Origin: Serinus canaria
Taxonomy: Eukaryota > Chordata > Aves > Passeriformes > Fringillidae
Assembly: GCF_022539315.1 (NCBI RefSeq)
Contig: NC_066315.1
Location: 95,213,990-95,277,989, forward strand
Direction of reading: 5' to 3'
DNA length: 64,000 nt
The position numbers and the translations under genes are program-made. Positions 27,943 through 41,510 of the stretch are shown in pieces. The notes under the pieces are model-generated. The model had not been told where the DNA came from. It worked only from the letters and a program-made list of their open reading frames with translations, and did no database searches. The first letter of the stretch is position 1. Each line of letters starts with the position of its first letter.

Positions 27943-30400
27943 TTTTCCCTCTATAAACTATAGAATATATATATTAACATAGGTCAACATATGCAACATT
28001 TTCCATGGAAACATTCAAAATACATTGGCTTAAAGGAATAAAATTGAAACACCCATAGTAATATCTAGGACCTTTTTAGTAACACTGCCACTGTTTTGCA
28101 GACTGGTATAATGAAATTCAGAGGCAATGATGTGGCCACAGCTATCTAGAGATTGTGGCAGAGTTATCTAGGACATTGTGGAAGAGTTACCAATAAAATA
28201 TGGTTTGGAAAATCCTAGCCCTCTAGTCCATGGAGAATACAGAAGAGAAAGGTAAAAATGTGAATGGTTTTGTGACTAAACCCATTTCAGTGAATAAATA
28301 TAATTGGTAATAGTTCATAGGTTTTGCTCTGTGCGACCATTAATGCTTTTAGATACTTATTCTTTTTCTTTTTATATTTTCAAGCTGTTTTAGTTTTCAG
28401 TTTTCCCAGTAAATGCACATTGAAACTTTATAAATATCAGATTTACAACAAAGTTTTATTGGAATCCTTTCTCTATGTGTATTAATTTCTAGCAATAACT
28501 TCCAAGAAATCTTCACAGGCAATAAACAAGTCTTTATGTGTTTATTTATTTTGTCTGAAACAAGAGTAAGAACTGTATGAGCTGAAATATAGAAGAAGAT
28601 ATGAAAATTCTATTCTAATTCAGGAATAAAATCACAAATATAATTACAACAGAAACTTTCATTGCTATGAAATAGAGTTCTTCTATAGTATAAATTCAGT
28701 GGTGACTCAGAAATTGTGCTGACATGCACTGAAGTCAACAGCAATTTTCTTATACATAGTTCAATGTGTGCATGAAAAACTGAATGTCAAACTGTTTCAG
28801 GCTTCTGACCAAATTTTTCAATGTTTACACTTTAAAATGCTATCAAAACTAATAGAAAAGTTTCATTAAGGTAATAGCTGTAGAATGCAGAACCAAACTT
28901 TGAGAAAAGATAGTGAACTTTTCCAGCTATGTGTATTAATGATTTATCACTTGTGTTGTTCTAGACTTTAGAAAGAAATTATCTTGGTAGTTTCTTGTTT
29001 TTACTCCATAAAACATTGAAAATCAAGAAGACTGGATATTCTTTTGTATCCTTTTTCTGTCCATTTTTTACTGCTTCTTAATTACCTATTAAGAAATAAA
29101 GAAAAGGAGGCATACCCTTTTATATCCTTAGAATAACCTTTTCTGCTTGAAAGTCTCTCAAAAGACACCACCTCTTCTGCAGCAGGTGTAGTTTTAATGA
29201 TCCTTTGATGCCATATGTCAAATTTCATCACTTGCTGTGAGGAGTGACATTTCTTTTGATAGCTCCTAGCAACAGCAACACCAGTTATTAGTGGTCACCT
29301 CACACACTAGTCTAATAATTCCTGCAGCAAAAACATTTAATTTCAGCTTCATTCCGTGCTTCACACTATCTTTCATGCTGCTCTCCTCTGTTTATAATTA
29401 CTTTTAAAGTAAAATAAATCTATATTACTAATTCACTGCCCACTGTATTTGTTTTCACATGCACACTTGCAAGAACACTACATTCTGCATTAGGGAGATT
29501 CAAAGCTGCCTTCTGAACTGGATTTCCTGTCAGTAGAGACAGTGAATATGGAAACGTGGCTCAAGGTGGAGATGGGGATGGCTTTCAAGGGCATGTTTGC
29601 CCACAGGTGCCAGGCAGTGGAGGTGCACTATTGTTGTAACAGTAAACTCAGCAGACATCTCAGTATGGACCACTTGCAGGTTTTCCAAGAGGGCTTTACA
29701 TGCACAGGTTGGGAAGGAATAAGATATTTCCCTCTGCTACTGTCATAATTATTCTCTGGACAGTCATACAGGTATTCTGATACCACTGGAACCTTTAGAT
29801 AAAGGAATTACTTGTCAAGTCACCTTGATTTTCAAATGGCACTTTACATTTCTTTTTCTAATGTTACTTTTATATCAGAAACAAGTAATGACTTGTACTG
29901 CAGCTTTGCAAATCCAACATTATGTTGGTTATTCCTAATTGATGACACCTTTAACATTTTCAAATATGTAAACAAAGTAATAATTCTAAACCTCAATTTA
30001 AGAGGAAGACCAGGAAATGAAATGTCTCACTGCTGGGCAGAAGAATAAGGGAAACTATAAAGTACCAAGCAATGACTTTGGGAAAGGAATCCATTTGATA
30101 CCTCTTTAGTTCAGTCTTCATTAAAAAAAGTCACTGGCATCTTTTGCAGAAGAATAGGAACTCCAATTACAACAAAGCATGGAAACATTAGACATATTTA
30201 TACTTGTTACTTCCCCTTAAAATTAGAGAGAGCTGATTAAGTACTTATTCTGAGATATGTTGTTAATGAAATCCTTAAACTGCCAGAAGTATGTACTGCA
30301 GAAATTATGGAGGACTGGAAAAACACAAAGACAATTTGTCTTTAGAAATAAGATAATTCAAGGACTCAGAAAAGTATAGACCAATCAAGGTAACATCAGT
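27943..30400. other. AT-rich segment, nothing recognised
   Basis: No recognised repeat or gene. A somewhat GC-richer patch at 29520-29710 contains a 68-codon chance frame (29542-29748) with no known homology. Confidence 0.5.
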
Positions 30401-30702
30401 CATAGAAACACAGAATCACTGAATGGCTTCAGACCTTAAAGATCACCCAGTTCCAATTCCTCTGCCATAGGCAATCTCTCTTCTTAGGAGAGATTTCCCA
30501 CCCCTCTAATCACCTTTCCAGCTTTCCTCTGAACCTGCTCCAGCAGATCCATTCTTTTAATTCTGAGAGCCTCAGAGGTGGATTCATTACTCCAAGTGGG
30601 ATCTCATGGTAGCAAAGCAGAAGGGCAGAATCATCTCCCTTGACCTGCTGGCCACGTTGCTTTTAGTTCAGCCCATGATATAGTTGGTTTCCTGGGCTGC
30701 AA
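30401..30702 (-). mobile_element. Short CR1 LINE 3' fragment
   Basis: Begins with CATAGAAACACAGAATCACT, the reverse-complement form of the CR1 tail, then reads ACCTTAAAGATCACCCAG and later CCTGCTCCAGCAGATCC, both CR1 3' wording. The stretch normally between these blocks is missing, so the copy is internally deleted. About 300 bp, diverged. Confidence 0.75.
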
Positions 30703-30719
30703 GTTTTTAGAGACTGAAA

Positions 30720-31477
30720 AAGTTCATGCCACAAACATTGATATAAAGTTTTGTTCATTACAACGAAAAATGTATATAGAAGCTACAACCAAAGATGTCT
30801 CCCTGAAGATGCCTGACTGGGACTTTGGACTCTAAGTTAAACCACTAAGATTAGATAAAGGAAAACCCATTCTTTAATCATCTCAGAACCAGGAAAAAAC
30901 AAACGAAGCTGAAGAAGAGGAATTAATCCACAAGAAAGCCCAAGTCAGCAGAGATTCTTCCCTGGCTCAGTTTGAGGTGGGGGAGACCACAGCCCACAGA
31001 AGCCAGGTTTACACAGACTCCCCCTGAAACAGTGATGAAAGAGGAGTTTTCAGGTGTAATCTCTGGTTAGAGGCAGTGACCCATCCACCCTTACACAAAC
31101 TGGCTCAACTGTGAAACCCCAGGGAGGCCCAGGATGTGCCACATCCATGGCACATTCACCTGAGAGACAGCTGAGGGGGTGTCAGGATCCATCAAAGGCC
31201 CCCCCAATCATTCCTAAAGGCTTGCACCACAGGACTGCACGTGATGCAGCAAACCCATAGTCTGTTGTGAGAGACAAGGGCAAACTCCCCCTGCCCAGGG
31301 AGGTGCCTGAATTTTCCTGCCTAATCTGACAGTATATTGACCCATCGGATTCTCTGCTTTCTGGGGGGACCTTCTCCACCAAGAAGACCAGCTGGAGAGG
31401 GTCAGCAGAACATTGTTGGGATCCATGGAGTGGTAATACCTTACGTCGTTTCTGTAAGCTCGTGGTGTCGTAGAACA
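30720..31477. other. Unclassified GC-richer segment before the polypurine tract
   Basis: The DNA becomes GC-richer from about 30950 and gains CpG sites near 31445-31475 (ACGTCGTTTC, CTCGTGGTGTCGTAG). A 98-codon minus-strand frame (31182-31478) shows no known motif. It may be part of an unrecognised retroelement, truncated by the purine tract, but this is only a suspicion. Confidence 0.4.
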
Positions 31478-32015
31478 TTGAGGGAGCGGAGAGGAGGAGC
31501 GAGTTGAGGGAGGGAGGGAGCGAGGGGGCGGATGAGCGTGCAGGGAGGGGAGGGAGGGAGGGCGGGAGGGCGGGAGGGAGGGAGGGAGGGCAGGGAGGGG
31601 AGGGAGGGCGTGCGGGAGGGAGGGATGGAGGGGGAGGGAGGGAGGAGGGAGGGAGGGAGGGAGGGAGGGCGGAGGGAGGGAGGGAGGGAGGGAGGGGAGG
31701 GAGGGCGGGAGGGAGGGCGGGGGAGGGAGGGAGGGAGGCGGGAGGGAGGGTGGCGGGAGGGAGTGGCGGGGGGGGGAGGGAGGAGGGAAGGAGGGAGGGA
31801 GGGAGGGCGAGGAGGGAGGAGGAGTGGGGGGAGGGAGGAAGGAGGAAGGGAGAAGGAAGCGAAGGAAGGTAAGGAAGGGAAGGAAGGAAGGAGGAAATGA
31901 ACGGAAGGAAGGACGGATTACGGAAGGAGGAAGGAAGTGAAGAAGGAAGGAAGGCAGGAAGGAAGGAAGGAAGGAAGAAGGGAAGGCAGGAAGGAAGGAA
32001 GGAAGGAAGGCAGGA
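31478..32015 (+). repeat. Polypurine tract, GGGA then GGAA repeats
   Basis: About 540 bases are almost purely purine on the plus strand. The first part (to about 31850) is interrupted GGGA with C interruptions; the second is GGAA. It has many G runs, so G-quadruplex and triplex (H-DNA) forms are expected. Long translated frames of Gly/Arg/Glu here are artefacts of the repeat. Confidence 0.95.
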
Positions 32016-32070
32016 CTTGAATTGAAGTAAGTACTTCTTTCGGATTCCGAATTACGGCCTATGCATTATT

Positions 32071-32248
32071 CCTTCTCCTTCCTTCCTTCCCTCCTTCCTT
32101 CCTTCTTCACTTCCGTCCTTCCTTCCTTCCTTCCTTCCTTCCTTCCTCTCTTCTCTCTTCCTTTCTTTCCTTTCTTTCCTTTCTTTCCTGTCTTTCCTTT
32201 CTTTCCTGTCTTTCCTTTTTTTCTTTCTTTCCTCTCTCTCTCTCTCTC
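32071..32248 (+). repeat. Polypyrimidine tract, TTCC then TTTCC/CT repeats
   Basis: Mostly CCTT repeats, then TTTC/TTTCC, ending in a CT dinucleotide run. The first 80 bases are the inverted counterpart of part of the preceding GGAA tract: GAAGTGAAGAAGG at 31934-31946 reappears inverted at 32101-32113. Confidence 0.95.
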
Positions 32249-33787
32249 ATATTTACTATCAAATAAAACTGTTGTCACTGTCATATAGTCTCATTTGCCC
32301 CTTAATTCAGGCAGAGGCATTTCTAAAACTTACTTCAGTACCCAGATTGTGACACAACTGCAACTGTTGGTTCATGTCCAGAGACCTGGAGAAATAGTAG
32401 AATACACAGAATAAAATAAATTTATCTGCCTGGTAGATAAAAGGAAGAGTAACAGCCAACATGAATTTTTGAAGACCAGACCATATTAAACCAAATTAAT
32501 TTCTATCCACGATAGAGCAATAGACTTTGTGAATAGAAAGGAAGTGTTAGATATCACATATCTTAATTTCAGCAAGATTTTTCCACCTTTCCAGGGTTCT
32601 TATAAGAAATCTAGAAAAATTAAACTGTTATTATATCAACACTTAAATGGCAAGAATGTTTTCCTGAGAGCAGCACTCTAAAACTATAATATATCATATA
32701 GGGTTCTTTAAGTCTGGTATTCTAATAATTAAAATCATAAACAAAGTTAAATTTTGACAAAATCCAAAAATACTGGATGAAAAAAGTACACATCTGAATT
32801 AACTTGGCAAATATGAGAAACTGTGTGAAAAATTAGGATGTAATCTAGAAATGAAACCCACAAAGTTTTACAGACAATTAGATGTAAGTGGCTGCACAAC
32901 CACGGGGTGTAGAAAACCTGTCTGGCAAGTAGCACTGCAGAAATTGCTAAAAGGGTGGTGAACAGAATTACGGTCACAGCATATATTAATCAAAAATATC
33001 ACACTAATGATGAAAACTCATTTAAGTTAATGAGATAAGAACTGCACTATTACCTGCAAAAAAACCCCTGAAGTCACAATTTCCTCTTCTAAGTGGTAGT
33101 AATATCTCAGTTGGAATATTAACTCCAGCTTTAAGCATCTTAGCTTCATTCAATTCATGATAGCCCATGAAATAGTAACAAGTGTGGAAATAGATCCTGG
33201 AAACACAACCATGTGTAAAGTTGAGGAAAAGGAGTTTATTAGGTTTAGAAACATGATGATGGTCTTTGACTATGTAAAAGGTATTTTGAAGGGGAAGGAA
33301 TAATGACATTAAACAGCAAGAAAGAGAGAGATTTTTTCTAAGGGAACAAAAAAGGAGGTGTAACAGAAAGAAAGGTTAAATAAACCACTGGAACTGCTAT
33401 TATAATAATATTGAAATATTTTAGAACATGGATGGTTTCATAAATGTTAGTTTCAGGTGTGACATAGATATAAATGACTCTCTTTTCTGTATCTATATAT
33501 GTATTAGTTTACAAGACAATTACTATTACACCCTGAAGACTGACTGAAGAAATATAACTTAGAGTAATTCCTGTAAGAATTACCATGGGTTCATGGATAA
33601 TCTTTTATCTGTTCAACTGTGTGAATTTCTGGCATACTAAAATTCAAGATCACAAATCAAATGAAACCAGTCTCTCTTAATCGGACTACCAGATATAACA
33701 TTTCCCTGTAGGATTATGCACAAAGTTAATTCTTAAGATTGTGCTCTCTTCCTGAAGTGTGTTATAGTTTTTGTTTCTGGTTAGAAT
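32249..33787. other. AT-rich segment, nothing recognised
   Basis: No recognised repeat family, RNA gene or exon. Confidence 0.5.
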
Positions 33788-34780
33788 TGTAAAATATGCT
33801 GAGTTGGAAGGAAACCACAAGGATCATTGAATCCAATTCCTGGCCTTGCACAGGACAACCCAAGAGTCACACCATGTGCCTGAGATCATCATCCAAATGC
33901 TTCTTGAATTCTGTCAAGCTTGGTGCTGTGATCACTTTTCTGAAAAACACTCTTCCAGTGCCTGATCACCTCCTGGGAGAAAAACCTTCTCCTGATATCC
34001 AACATAACCCTCCCTCAATTCAGTTAATGTCATTTCCTCTAGTCCTTTCACTAGTCATGAGAGTGAAGAGATCTGTACCTGCCCCATCTCTTCCTTCACG
34101 AGATTGTTGAGGAGTGTCATGAGGTGACCCCTCAGTCTCCTCTTCTCTTGGCTGAGCAGGCCAAGTGACCTCAGCAGTTCCTTGTATAGCTTCCTCTCCA
34201 CAACCCTCACCATCTTCATTGCTCTTCTTTGGATGCTCTTTAACAGTTCAATGTTTTTTAATATTGTGACACCAAAACTGCCCCCAGCACTGGAGGTGTG
34301 GCTCCCCCAGCTCAGAGCAGAGCTGGACAATCCCCTCCATTGCCTGGCTGGTGATGCTGTCCCTGATGGCCCCAGGACACACCTGGCCCTCCTGGCTGCT
34401 GGGGCACTGCTGACTCATGTTCAACTTGCCATTGACCAGAACCCCCAAGTCCCTTTCCACTCTCCAGGCTCTCCAGTCTATACACACCACCAGGATTGTC
34501 CAGTCCCAGGTGCACAGTTGGGAACTTTCCCCTGTAAACTTCATACAGTTGGTGATTTCCCAGCCCTCTGATTTGCCAAGGTCTCTCTTCAGGGTGTCTC
34601 TATCCTCTAGATTTAATGTTGCCAGCAAACTTTCTTAGTGTCCCCTCTAAGTCTTGCAAGTCCCCTCCAAGTCATTTATGAAGATGTTGAAGAGCATGGG
34701 GCTGAGCATGGAGCCCTGTGGAACCCCTCTAACAACCAGTCCCCAGTCTGATGTCATCCTGTTCACTATAACTGTCTCTG
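33788..34780 (-). mobile_element. CR1 LINE remnant, minus strand
   Basis: Nearly 1 kb reading as the reverse complement of an avian CR1 3' end: GCTGAGTTGGAAGG, CAAGGATCATTGAATCCAA, CATGTGCCTGAGATC and CTGATATCCAACATAA on the left, then RT C-terminal sequence to the right, ending around GATGTTGAAGAGCATGGGG and ATGTCATCCTG. Minus-strand frames (for example 34055-34330 and 34248-34628) carry pieces of the RT-region translation in different frames, so it is inactive. The tail repeats are lost and the 5' end is truncated. Confidence 0.88.
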
Positions 34781-37700
34781 CATTTACAAATTCATTCCAA
34801 GTGTTTGAACATGCATTATCCAATTAGGTTCACAATACTTTAGCATTATGTGCAGTATTGCAATAATATAGTATTTATTAATTACTATTTCTTCTGTCTT
34901 TTACACAAGGAAGCTGAACTATGGACAAGGAACCATGAAAGTCAGTGTCAAATTCAGGAATAAAAACTCACTTGATTCTTCTGCGGTTCCTTTTCCTTGA
35001 TTACTGTCTCTCGATCTCAGTGGTCTCAGAGGGCTCACATGGTCAGTACATATTCATTCTGCAGGTCGATACCACCTCTAGGTGCACCGGTGGGCAGCCT
35101 GCAATGCACTGTAACTAAAGAAAAAGCACTAAAAATGCATGTAGGAGAGCACTTGTGACAAAAACATTATATATTAGAAAAACTCCTTCTGTGTCACACA
35201 TATTTTGGTTTTAATTATAAGCACCACTCCTGATAATGCAGTCATGCTTTAAAAATTTTACAAATTAGTGTAATATCTGTACCTTGGAAAATATTTGGGA
35301 CCATCTATTTTATTATTAAAAAAAGGAAAATTCTTCAAGATGTTTCAATAGCCAAACATAATGGGTCTAAATATCAAAAGTGTTAATAATTTCATTTTAA
35401 TTTCTTCAATTAGACAACACTCAGAAAGAAAAAAGTTCAAATAATGAGCCAATGTAGATGCAGATTCTGGGTGGTATTTCTGCATTCTAAAAATTAGCCA
35501 AAATTCTCTCATTAGGACTTTATCATAGCAGATAGAAAGAATCTCAGCTCAATCACATGCAGCAGCTTCCTTTTATTCTGTAAAAATTAAAGGGATTATT
35601 CGGAAATATTTAGTATTATATGCACTAGAGGTCTGTTATGCCCTATGACACCATTACATTGCAATATCAGATTCTATGTAATTTTGTTTTTACATCTGAA
35701 AAGAATCTATTTTACTTAAGGAAGCAATATAAATAAAAACAATTGTTCTTTCTGCTGCAAAGTCTTTCCACTACAGCTAACTATGAAACACTTTCCTCTG
35801 GTTTAGTTTGTTTTTTGGTTTTTTTTTTTTTTGATGATACCAGCACAACATCCCATCCCACTTTTTCCATCAAGGAAAATAATTTTAATGTCCTGAGATG
35901 CTCAGTTTTCTCAGACTATATTCTACTGTTCTATTATTCCTGAACAATTTACAGCAAGCAGAGAAAGAAAATACCTGGGTTTTCTGTCAGGATCTAGGAA
36001 AGCAGGCAGGAGTTCTGCCTCAGTCATTCCTGGGAGAAAATTAGGTGGGGTAGCTACAGTCATCCCTGGTGAACATTTTCAAGCCAGCACAGATGCATAA
36101 TTTATACATTATATATATATTTTTTTTTTTTGCCAAGCATTTAGTAGAACATGTGTTATTTTTTTTTAATCTTTAAATCCTTCTGTTATTTAGTCAGGGT
36201 AGTCTGAATTTGTCTTACATTTGCTGGAATTTTAAAAATCAATTCAATTTTGAAGAAATTGAAAAGTAAAAGTTTTTCATGGTTATATTGTATATTCTTT
36301 TACTAGAAAAATGATGGCCGTCTTCCATCTTTAGCTTTTTCTCTGTTGCAAGCAGATTGTAACTAAATCCAATTTACTGACCATCAGAGGGTTTAAAGGA
36401 GAAGCATGATGTGCTTCTGAAATAAAAATATCAAAAACACCAATGAGAGAAAAATTCAGCATATATTGCTCCTAATCTTTAATTATTAGACTGCATTTCT
36501 CTGCAAAATATGGGATTGCTTTAGGAAATCTTGAGAGTGCAACAACAGTTACTTCAATTTATTCTGCAGTACTGGTAGAGCTGCCTTATCCCAGAGCATG
36601 AGAGGTCAGCCTAAAGCATCAGCAGTGTTTTGTGGTCTTATTACAAGAAATGGTGAATAGCTCAGGGAGTATCTGATTGTCCTTTACTCCCACAGACTTC
36701 AGTTCTTCAGTATGTAATGGTTTTAATCTCTTCAGTCCTAATGTCTACAATTAAACTGCAAAATATTTTCCCCCTGAGTCCCGTTGTTTTCCACCATTTG
36801 GCATTCATTGATTTCCTACCCTGCTACAATCTCCCTGATTTCCAACTGAAATAAAACAGAGGGAGAATCCTGTTATTTTTATTTCCATGTCGGAGCTTTA
36901 TGCTACCATCACTGGCAATGTCAGCACAGCTCTGGGAATAGTTAACAGCTTTGCCAAAGACGGAAGGGAACACTGAGAAAACCGAACGAAAATTAAGAGG
37001 CAGATATTGACAAAGCAAATGACATTTCTTACAGTCCTTAAGCTTATTAAAAACAAGTTCACACAGGAAAAAACCTATAATTATTTATTAAAAAATTAAG
37101 AAAAACATCAGATGAATAGTGAGCATCAGGCATGACTTGTGAACAGCCTGATGACAAGCAGTAGCGATAGTGAAATAATTAACATTACTGAGCATGTATC
37201 AGATCCAAAAAACCGAGTATTTCAGAACAGAAATGTTCCTTTTTCTGATATTTAGAAAGCAAGAAATCATATGGGACCATTCAGTAAGTTCATAGACATT
37301 AATAAGGACAGCAAGTTCAGGCCTGTTCACAAACTATTTCCTTTTACAAATCTCATTTAGCAGGTGTGATGTACAGAATGCCACAACATCACACTAACTC
37401 ACATTTGGACTAATAACAGGAAAATCAATAACAGGAAAATCAATATTTATTTTCCTATGACAGAAATCTTGGAAAGAGCTTGGAAATTAGAGGGACTATG
37501 AACCAGAAGCCCTTGAAATACAGGAAACATCAATGGCAGCAGTATCTGTGCACGGGCATAAAGCATGATTCCTTGCCAGTTAGTTATTTTGATAAAATTC
37601 ATGCAAGAGTACTCAGATGGATGATGCTGACCATTGCTAACTCCTGAATGCTCTTTCTGCCTATGCTCAGACAGTATTTGCAAAGCAATAAGCTTTACTC

Positions 37701-40700
37701 AGAAACAAACATTGATCCATGAACATGAGTATTTCAAACCCCAAATAAGCCCTTTTGGCAGTATCCAGTGTATCATGGTGCCAAAATTCACAGTTTTTAT
37801 CAATACATGAATGATCCATGCATTTACACATTTTGGAAGAGGGCAGTCATAAAGTTCAGCTAGGAGGTAGTTCAGTATGGCTGAAGGAGCTGGGCTTTGT
37901 CTGAAACTCCATCACAAGTTGTTTTCAGGCTTTACTGACATTTGTTGAGCCCAAGCACATTATTGCTGCTGTGTGCCATTCTGGGATTGTTCATGTCTCT
38001 CAACATGGTTTTCTTTCTTATTTTTCTGCTGTCGATACCTCTTCTTTGTTCTGTCACAAGACATTTCTTTTCTATAATGGTGAGCAGGGAAAATGTATGC
38101 ATTATGTCTAGATAGATATATTATCATCCCTCCTATATTCTGCTTTTCTCTCTCTTTAAGGTTTGAGGAGTTTCTTTCCTTTCCAGTTTGGCTGTTCTAA
38201 GCAGTCTCACATTAGCATTTCTTACTTCCTCTTTAAATTTTCGTTCAGACATTTAACTGAAAGGTGCTCATTATTTTTTTATTTCAAGGTCTAGCTGAGT
38301 GTCAGGAAAAAGAGGGAAATATCTACCAGCTCTGCAGCAGCAAAGCCAATTTATTCCTACAAATATGATTCTCAATCTCTATTTTCTCTTTTCAAGGTAT
38401 TAAGACACCTATGTCACATAAATCCATCTTACTTCCACCAAGATTTTCTTACTGGGACAATGTTGCTGACTGTATGAATAAAATAAGCAAGGGGAACTTG
38501 GTCCACTGTGAATGAAGTAATTAGATCATTATCTTGGGTTTTAAGACGACAAAATTAGCAAAAGAATCCGGTGGTAGAGAATAAAGTTGAACAAAACGTA
38601 CAAATTCTTACAATATTTTGAAGTTTTAGAATAATGCAAATGTAAAGAATAATTTTTTTTTCCTTTGCAGTCCTCCCAAAAATTCTTTCAGTTTGTTAGT
38701 TTGCTTGCCTTTTTATTATGTAAATAGTGCTGATGGACTTGTTCAGAGAATTTGACTGCAAGGAAACAGCAAATGAAAAATATTCTCCCTGAGGTGAATG
38801 ATGAGCTTCAAAAATGGGTACTCTGAAGCACATATTTCATGAATATTACTCCTCTTCCCTTTTCTGGAAACTGCATGGTCTTTGCCTTGTATAAAAGCTG
38901 TGTGGTCTCATGACCTCAAGAGCAGTGACAGATATTTTTAAGCTCTGTCTTTCAAGGAGATGTCTTAAAAATTAAGTATTAAACCAGGCATCAGCCCATA
39001 AAAGAAACTGACACATAAAGAACATCTAATGAGGAACCAGAGAAACAGAAACCAAGTACCTCTTGAAAAAAATGGAATAATAGCATTGAAAAAAACTTAC
39101 CAACTTGTACTCTGAAAGATGAACACACACACTTTGGTATAATTGAAATGCAAACTACAAAGACTATTACTGCCACCAGTTTTGTAAATTGAAATTAGAT
39201 TCAGTTCTGTGGTTTCACAATTTAGGGATTGAAGTCTTTTAAACATAAAAACAGCTATTCACATCTCTAACCATTTTAATACTTAGTTTTGCCATTGATT
39301 CAGGAATACCTACAGTTTACTTCTGTCTACTGTCTCTTAACTGCTTTGCTTTGGTTACCTGGCAATCTTCTTGCTTCATTTTATACCAGACTCCAGAAAT
39401 TAAAATTAAATAAATCTCCTAATACAGAATTTTATTACAATAATTGATGGTAGTAGCTGTAATAACTATGTTTATATTGATGATAATAATAATAGAATGA
39501 GGATTATAACCTGCTTTAATTTATATTGGTTTATACTTGTTTCTATTCAGTCTCCCTGAAGAAAGAATATTGTTTGGCTGGTTTTCCTGTTGAACAGGTA
39601 AGTGGGGTAGATGCTTAGTCAGAAACGTCTTTCTTCTAGTCACTACAACAAAAATCTCCTGACTTTTGACTTTAATGACTAAGATTCACTCCAGCTCAGC
39701 CTGTATCCCATGGCTGGTGACTGCTGATGATGCTGACAGCCATTCCTTTCTGTTTCTGAAAACATCCTTGCCTTTCAGAAACAGCTGAAGAGGAGCTTCA
39801 GGTGAAGTTGCTAGTGACCTAGTTGAAGCCCATCATGGTCACACAAAGGTGCCACTTTTCTTTTGAGTCCAAGAAACTTAAATAATCTTTATCTACTCCC
39901 TGCAATTTCCAATTTCCTTTTAAATATCACACTGTCCTTTTTGTACTATCCATAAGAGCTCAGGCAGTCACAAACATATCTTTTATTTAGGTTTCTCAGT
40001 CACTTTGCATTAAGGATTGACAAACTACTATTGATGGTTAATACACCACAATTAGTGGGTATGGTTGATAACTATCCTTCTCTTTATATTTTTATTTCCC
40101 GGGGCTTTTTTTCTTTAAAAGCTTTCTACATATTGTTTCTTTTTTTCCCCTGTCTGCTTTCTAAGTCTCTTTTAATACTGAAATAATATTCACTAGGCTT
40201 CATTGGGAATTCTCATCATTCTAAGAAACATTTCAGACAAATTAGCCTAATTTACTGAAAGTATACCAACCTTCCCATAATTAAGTATAACTTTTCTTTT
40301 TCTTCTAGAAAATAAAATGAGATAAAACAGATTTTTAAGACTTTACATTATTCTGTAAAGATAAAATACACCTGGAGCAAACAGTCATTAAAACATACAG
40401 ATTGTTTTGAAGCTATAAACATGTAGTCCATACACACCATATACCTGACCTACATTCTTTAAATATTGGTGTCAATGTTGTGTTATTGCATATTTTATAC
40501 ACATTAGACATTTATATACATTTATATTGCATAATTTTTTATATACATAACATGAATAACAAAAAATCTGAGTAATTTCAAACACGTAGCTCTTTAGAAT
40601 GAACTTATTTTTTTCTTACATTACACTTTTGTTCAGGTAATGCTTTTGGTCCCATGATGAGTCCTATATGTATTATTACTGTTTTAAAATGAAGTTTACA

Positions 40701-41510
40701 GTCAGTTGTACAATTACACAGACATCAAAGTGTGAACTGTATTGTTCTTCACCCAAGGACTCTTCAAAATCAGCCAGCTTATAAATACACACATACACAT
40801 TTCCCACCATATACACACACTTCAAAAAATATTTCTCTACTTCCAGAATTCAAACACTAGAAAAGCTGTTGTAATTTTGAAAGCTTTATTTTTTTACTTT
40901 TAAGGATATTTTGCTTTCTTGTTGTCTCGCATCACCTCTGACTGCTACATTCTGCTGCAGCAAACAGCACACAGACTGTTATTCTCTACATTCATCATAG
41001 TCCACATTCTGTTAATGTGATTCAAAAGAACTGTTTAATAGGTATCAGTGAGCAGCTTTTCACCTTGTGTTTGAAAATGAGATAACCTAGAACTGATTAA
41101 CAGTATGATACTTTTTTTCTTTTGTATGCTCCAGATGACACAAAGAATGAAGCAATCCTTTAAAACATTTTTGGGGAAAAAAAAATCTGAAAATACTTTT
41201 TGAAACTAAAAGCTACCCTATCTTCAGTGGGTTTCCAAAGTTGAATTTTCTGCCAAGTCTTCATGCCTGAAATATAGCTACTCTGTTCTTAAAAGAGGAA
41301 CATCTGAGTTGTCATAAGGCATTTGTCATTCTTTGGCTTATTTGCTGAAGTTGAAGTTCTGTTAGTGTTTTCCCTGACATTTTTTTGTTTTGTTTTGTTT
41401 TCTTCAGGGCTGAGAATGACAGGAATGCAACAAAGGGGGAAAAAAGTCATCTCTGTAGCCAAGATGCTCAGACAAATGCCCAAGGATAGGCCAGCTGTGA
41501 GCAGTACAGG
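34781..41510. other. Long AT-rich segment without recognised gene
   Basis: No repeat family is recognised. A slightly CpG-richer patch at 36860-37000 is open on both strands (64 codons minus; about 45 codons plus) without known homology. A candidate 47-nt exon at 39551-39597 is listed separately. A 15-bp direct doublet (AATAACAGGAAAATC) lies at about 37412-37441. Confidence 0.5.
39551..39597 (+). other. Candidate 47-nt exon with strong splice sites
   Basis: The 3' site is pyrimidine-rich (TTGTTTCTATTCAG ending at 39550) and the 5' site is CAG|GTAAGT (39598-39603), close to the vertebrate consensus. Of the three frames only one is open: it needs one base from the previous exon, then reads SLKKEYCLAGFPVEQ and ends in phase 0. 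I do not recognise the peptide, and no matching neighbours are identified. Sites this good also arise by chance in introns, and pseudoexons are common. Confidence 0.25.

Noticed and set aside
29542..29748. 68-codon plus-strand frame in a GC-richer patch
   Set aside because: No recognised homology and weak splice context; chance length.
31504..31900. Two 122-codon plus-strand frames of Gly/Arg/Glu
   Set aside because: Pure translation of the GGGA repeat, with no coding evidence.
33796..34638. Several 70-130-codon frames on both strands
   Set aside because: They are readings of CR1 3' untranslated and RT sequence, in broken or wrong frames.
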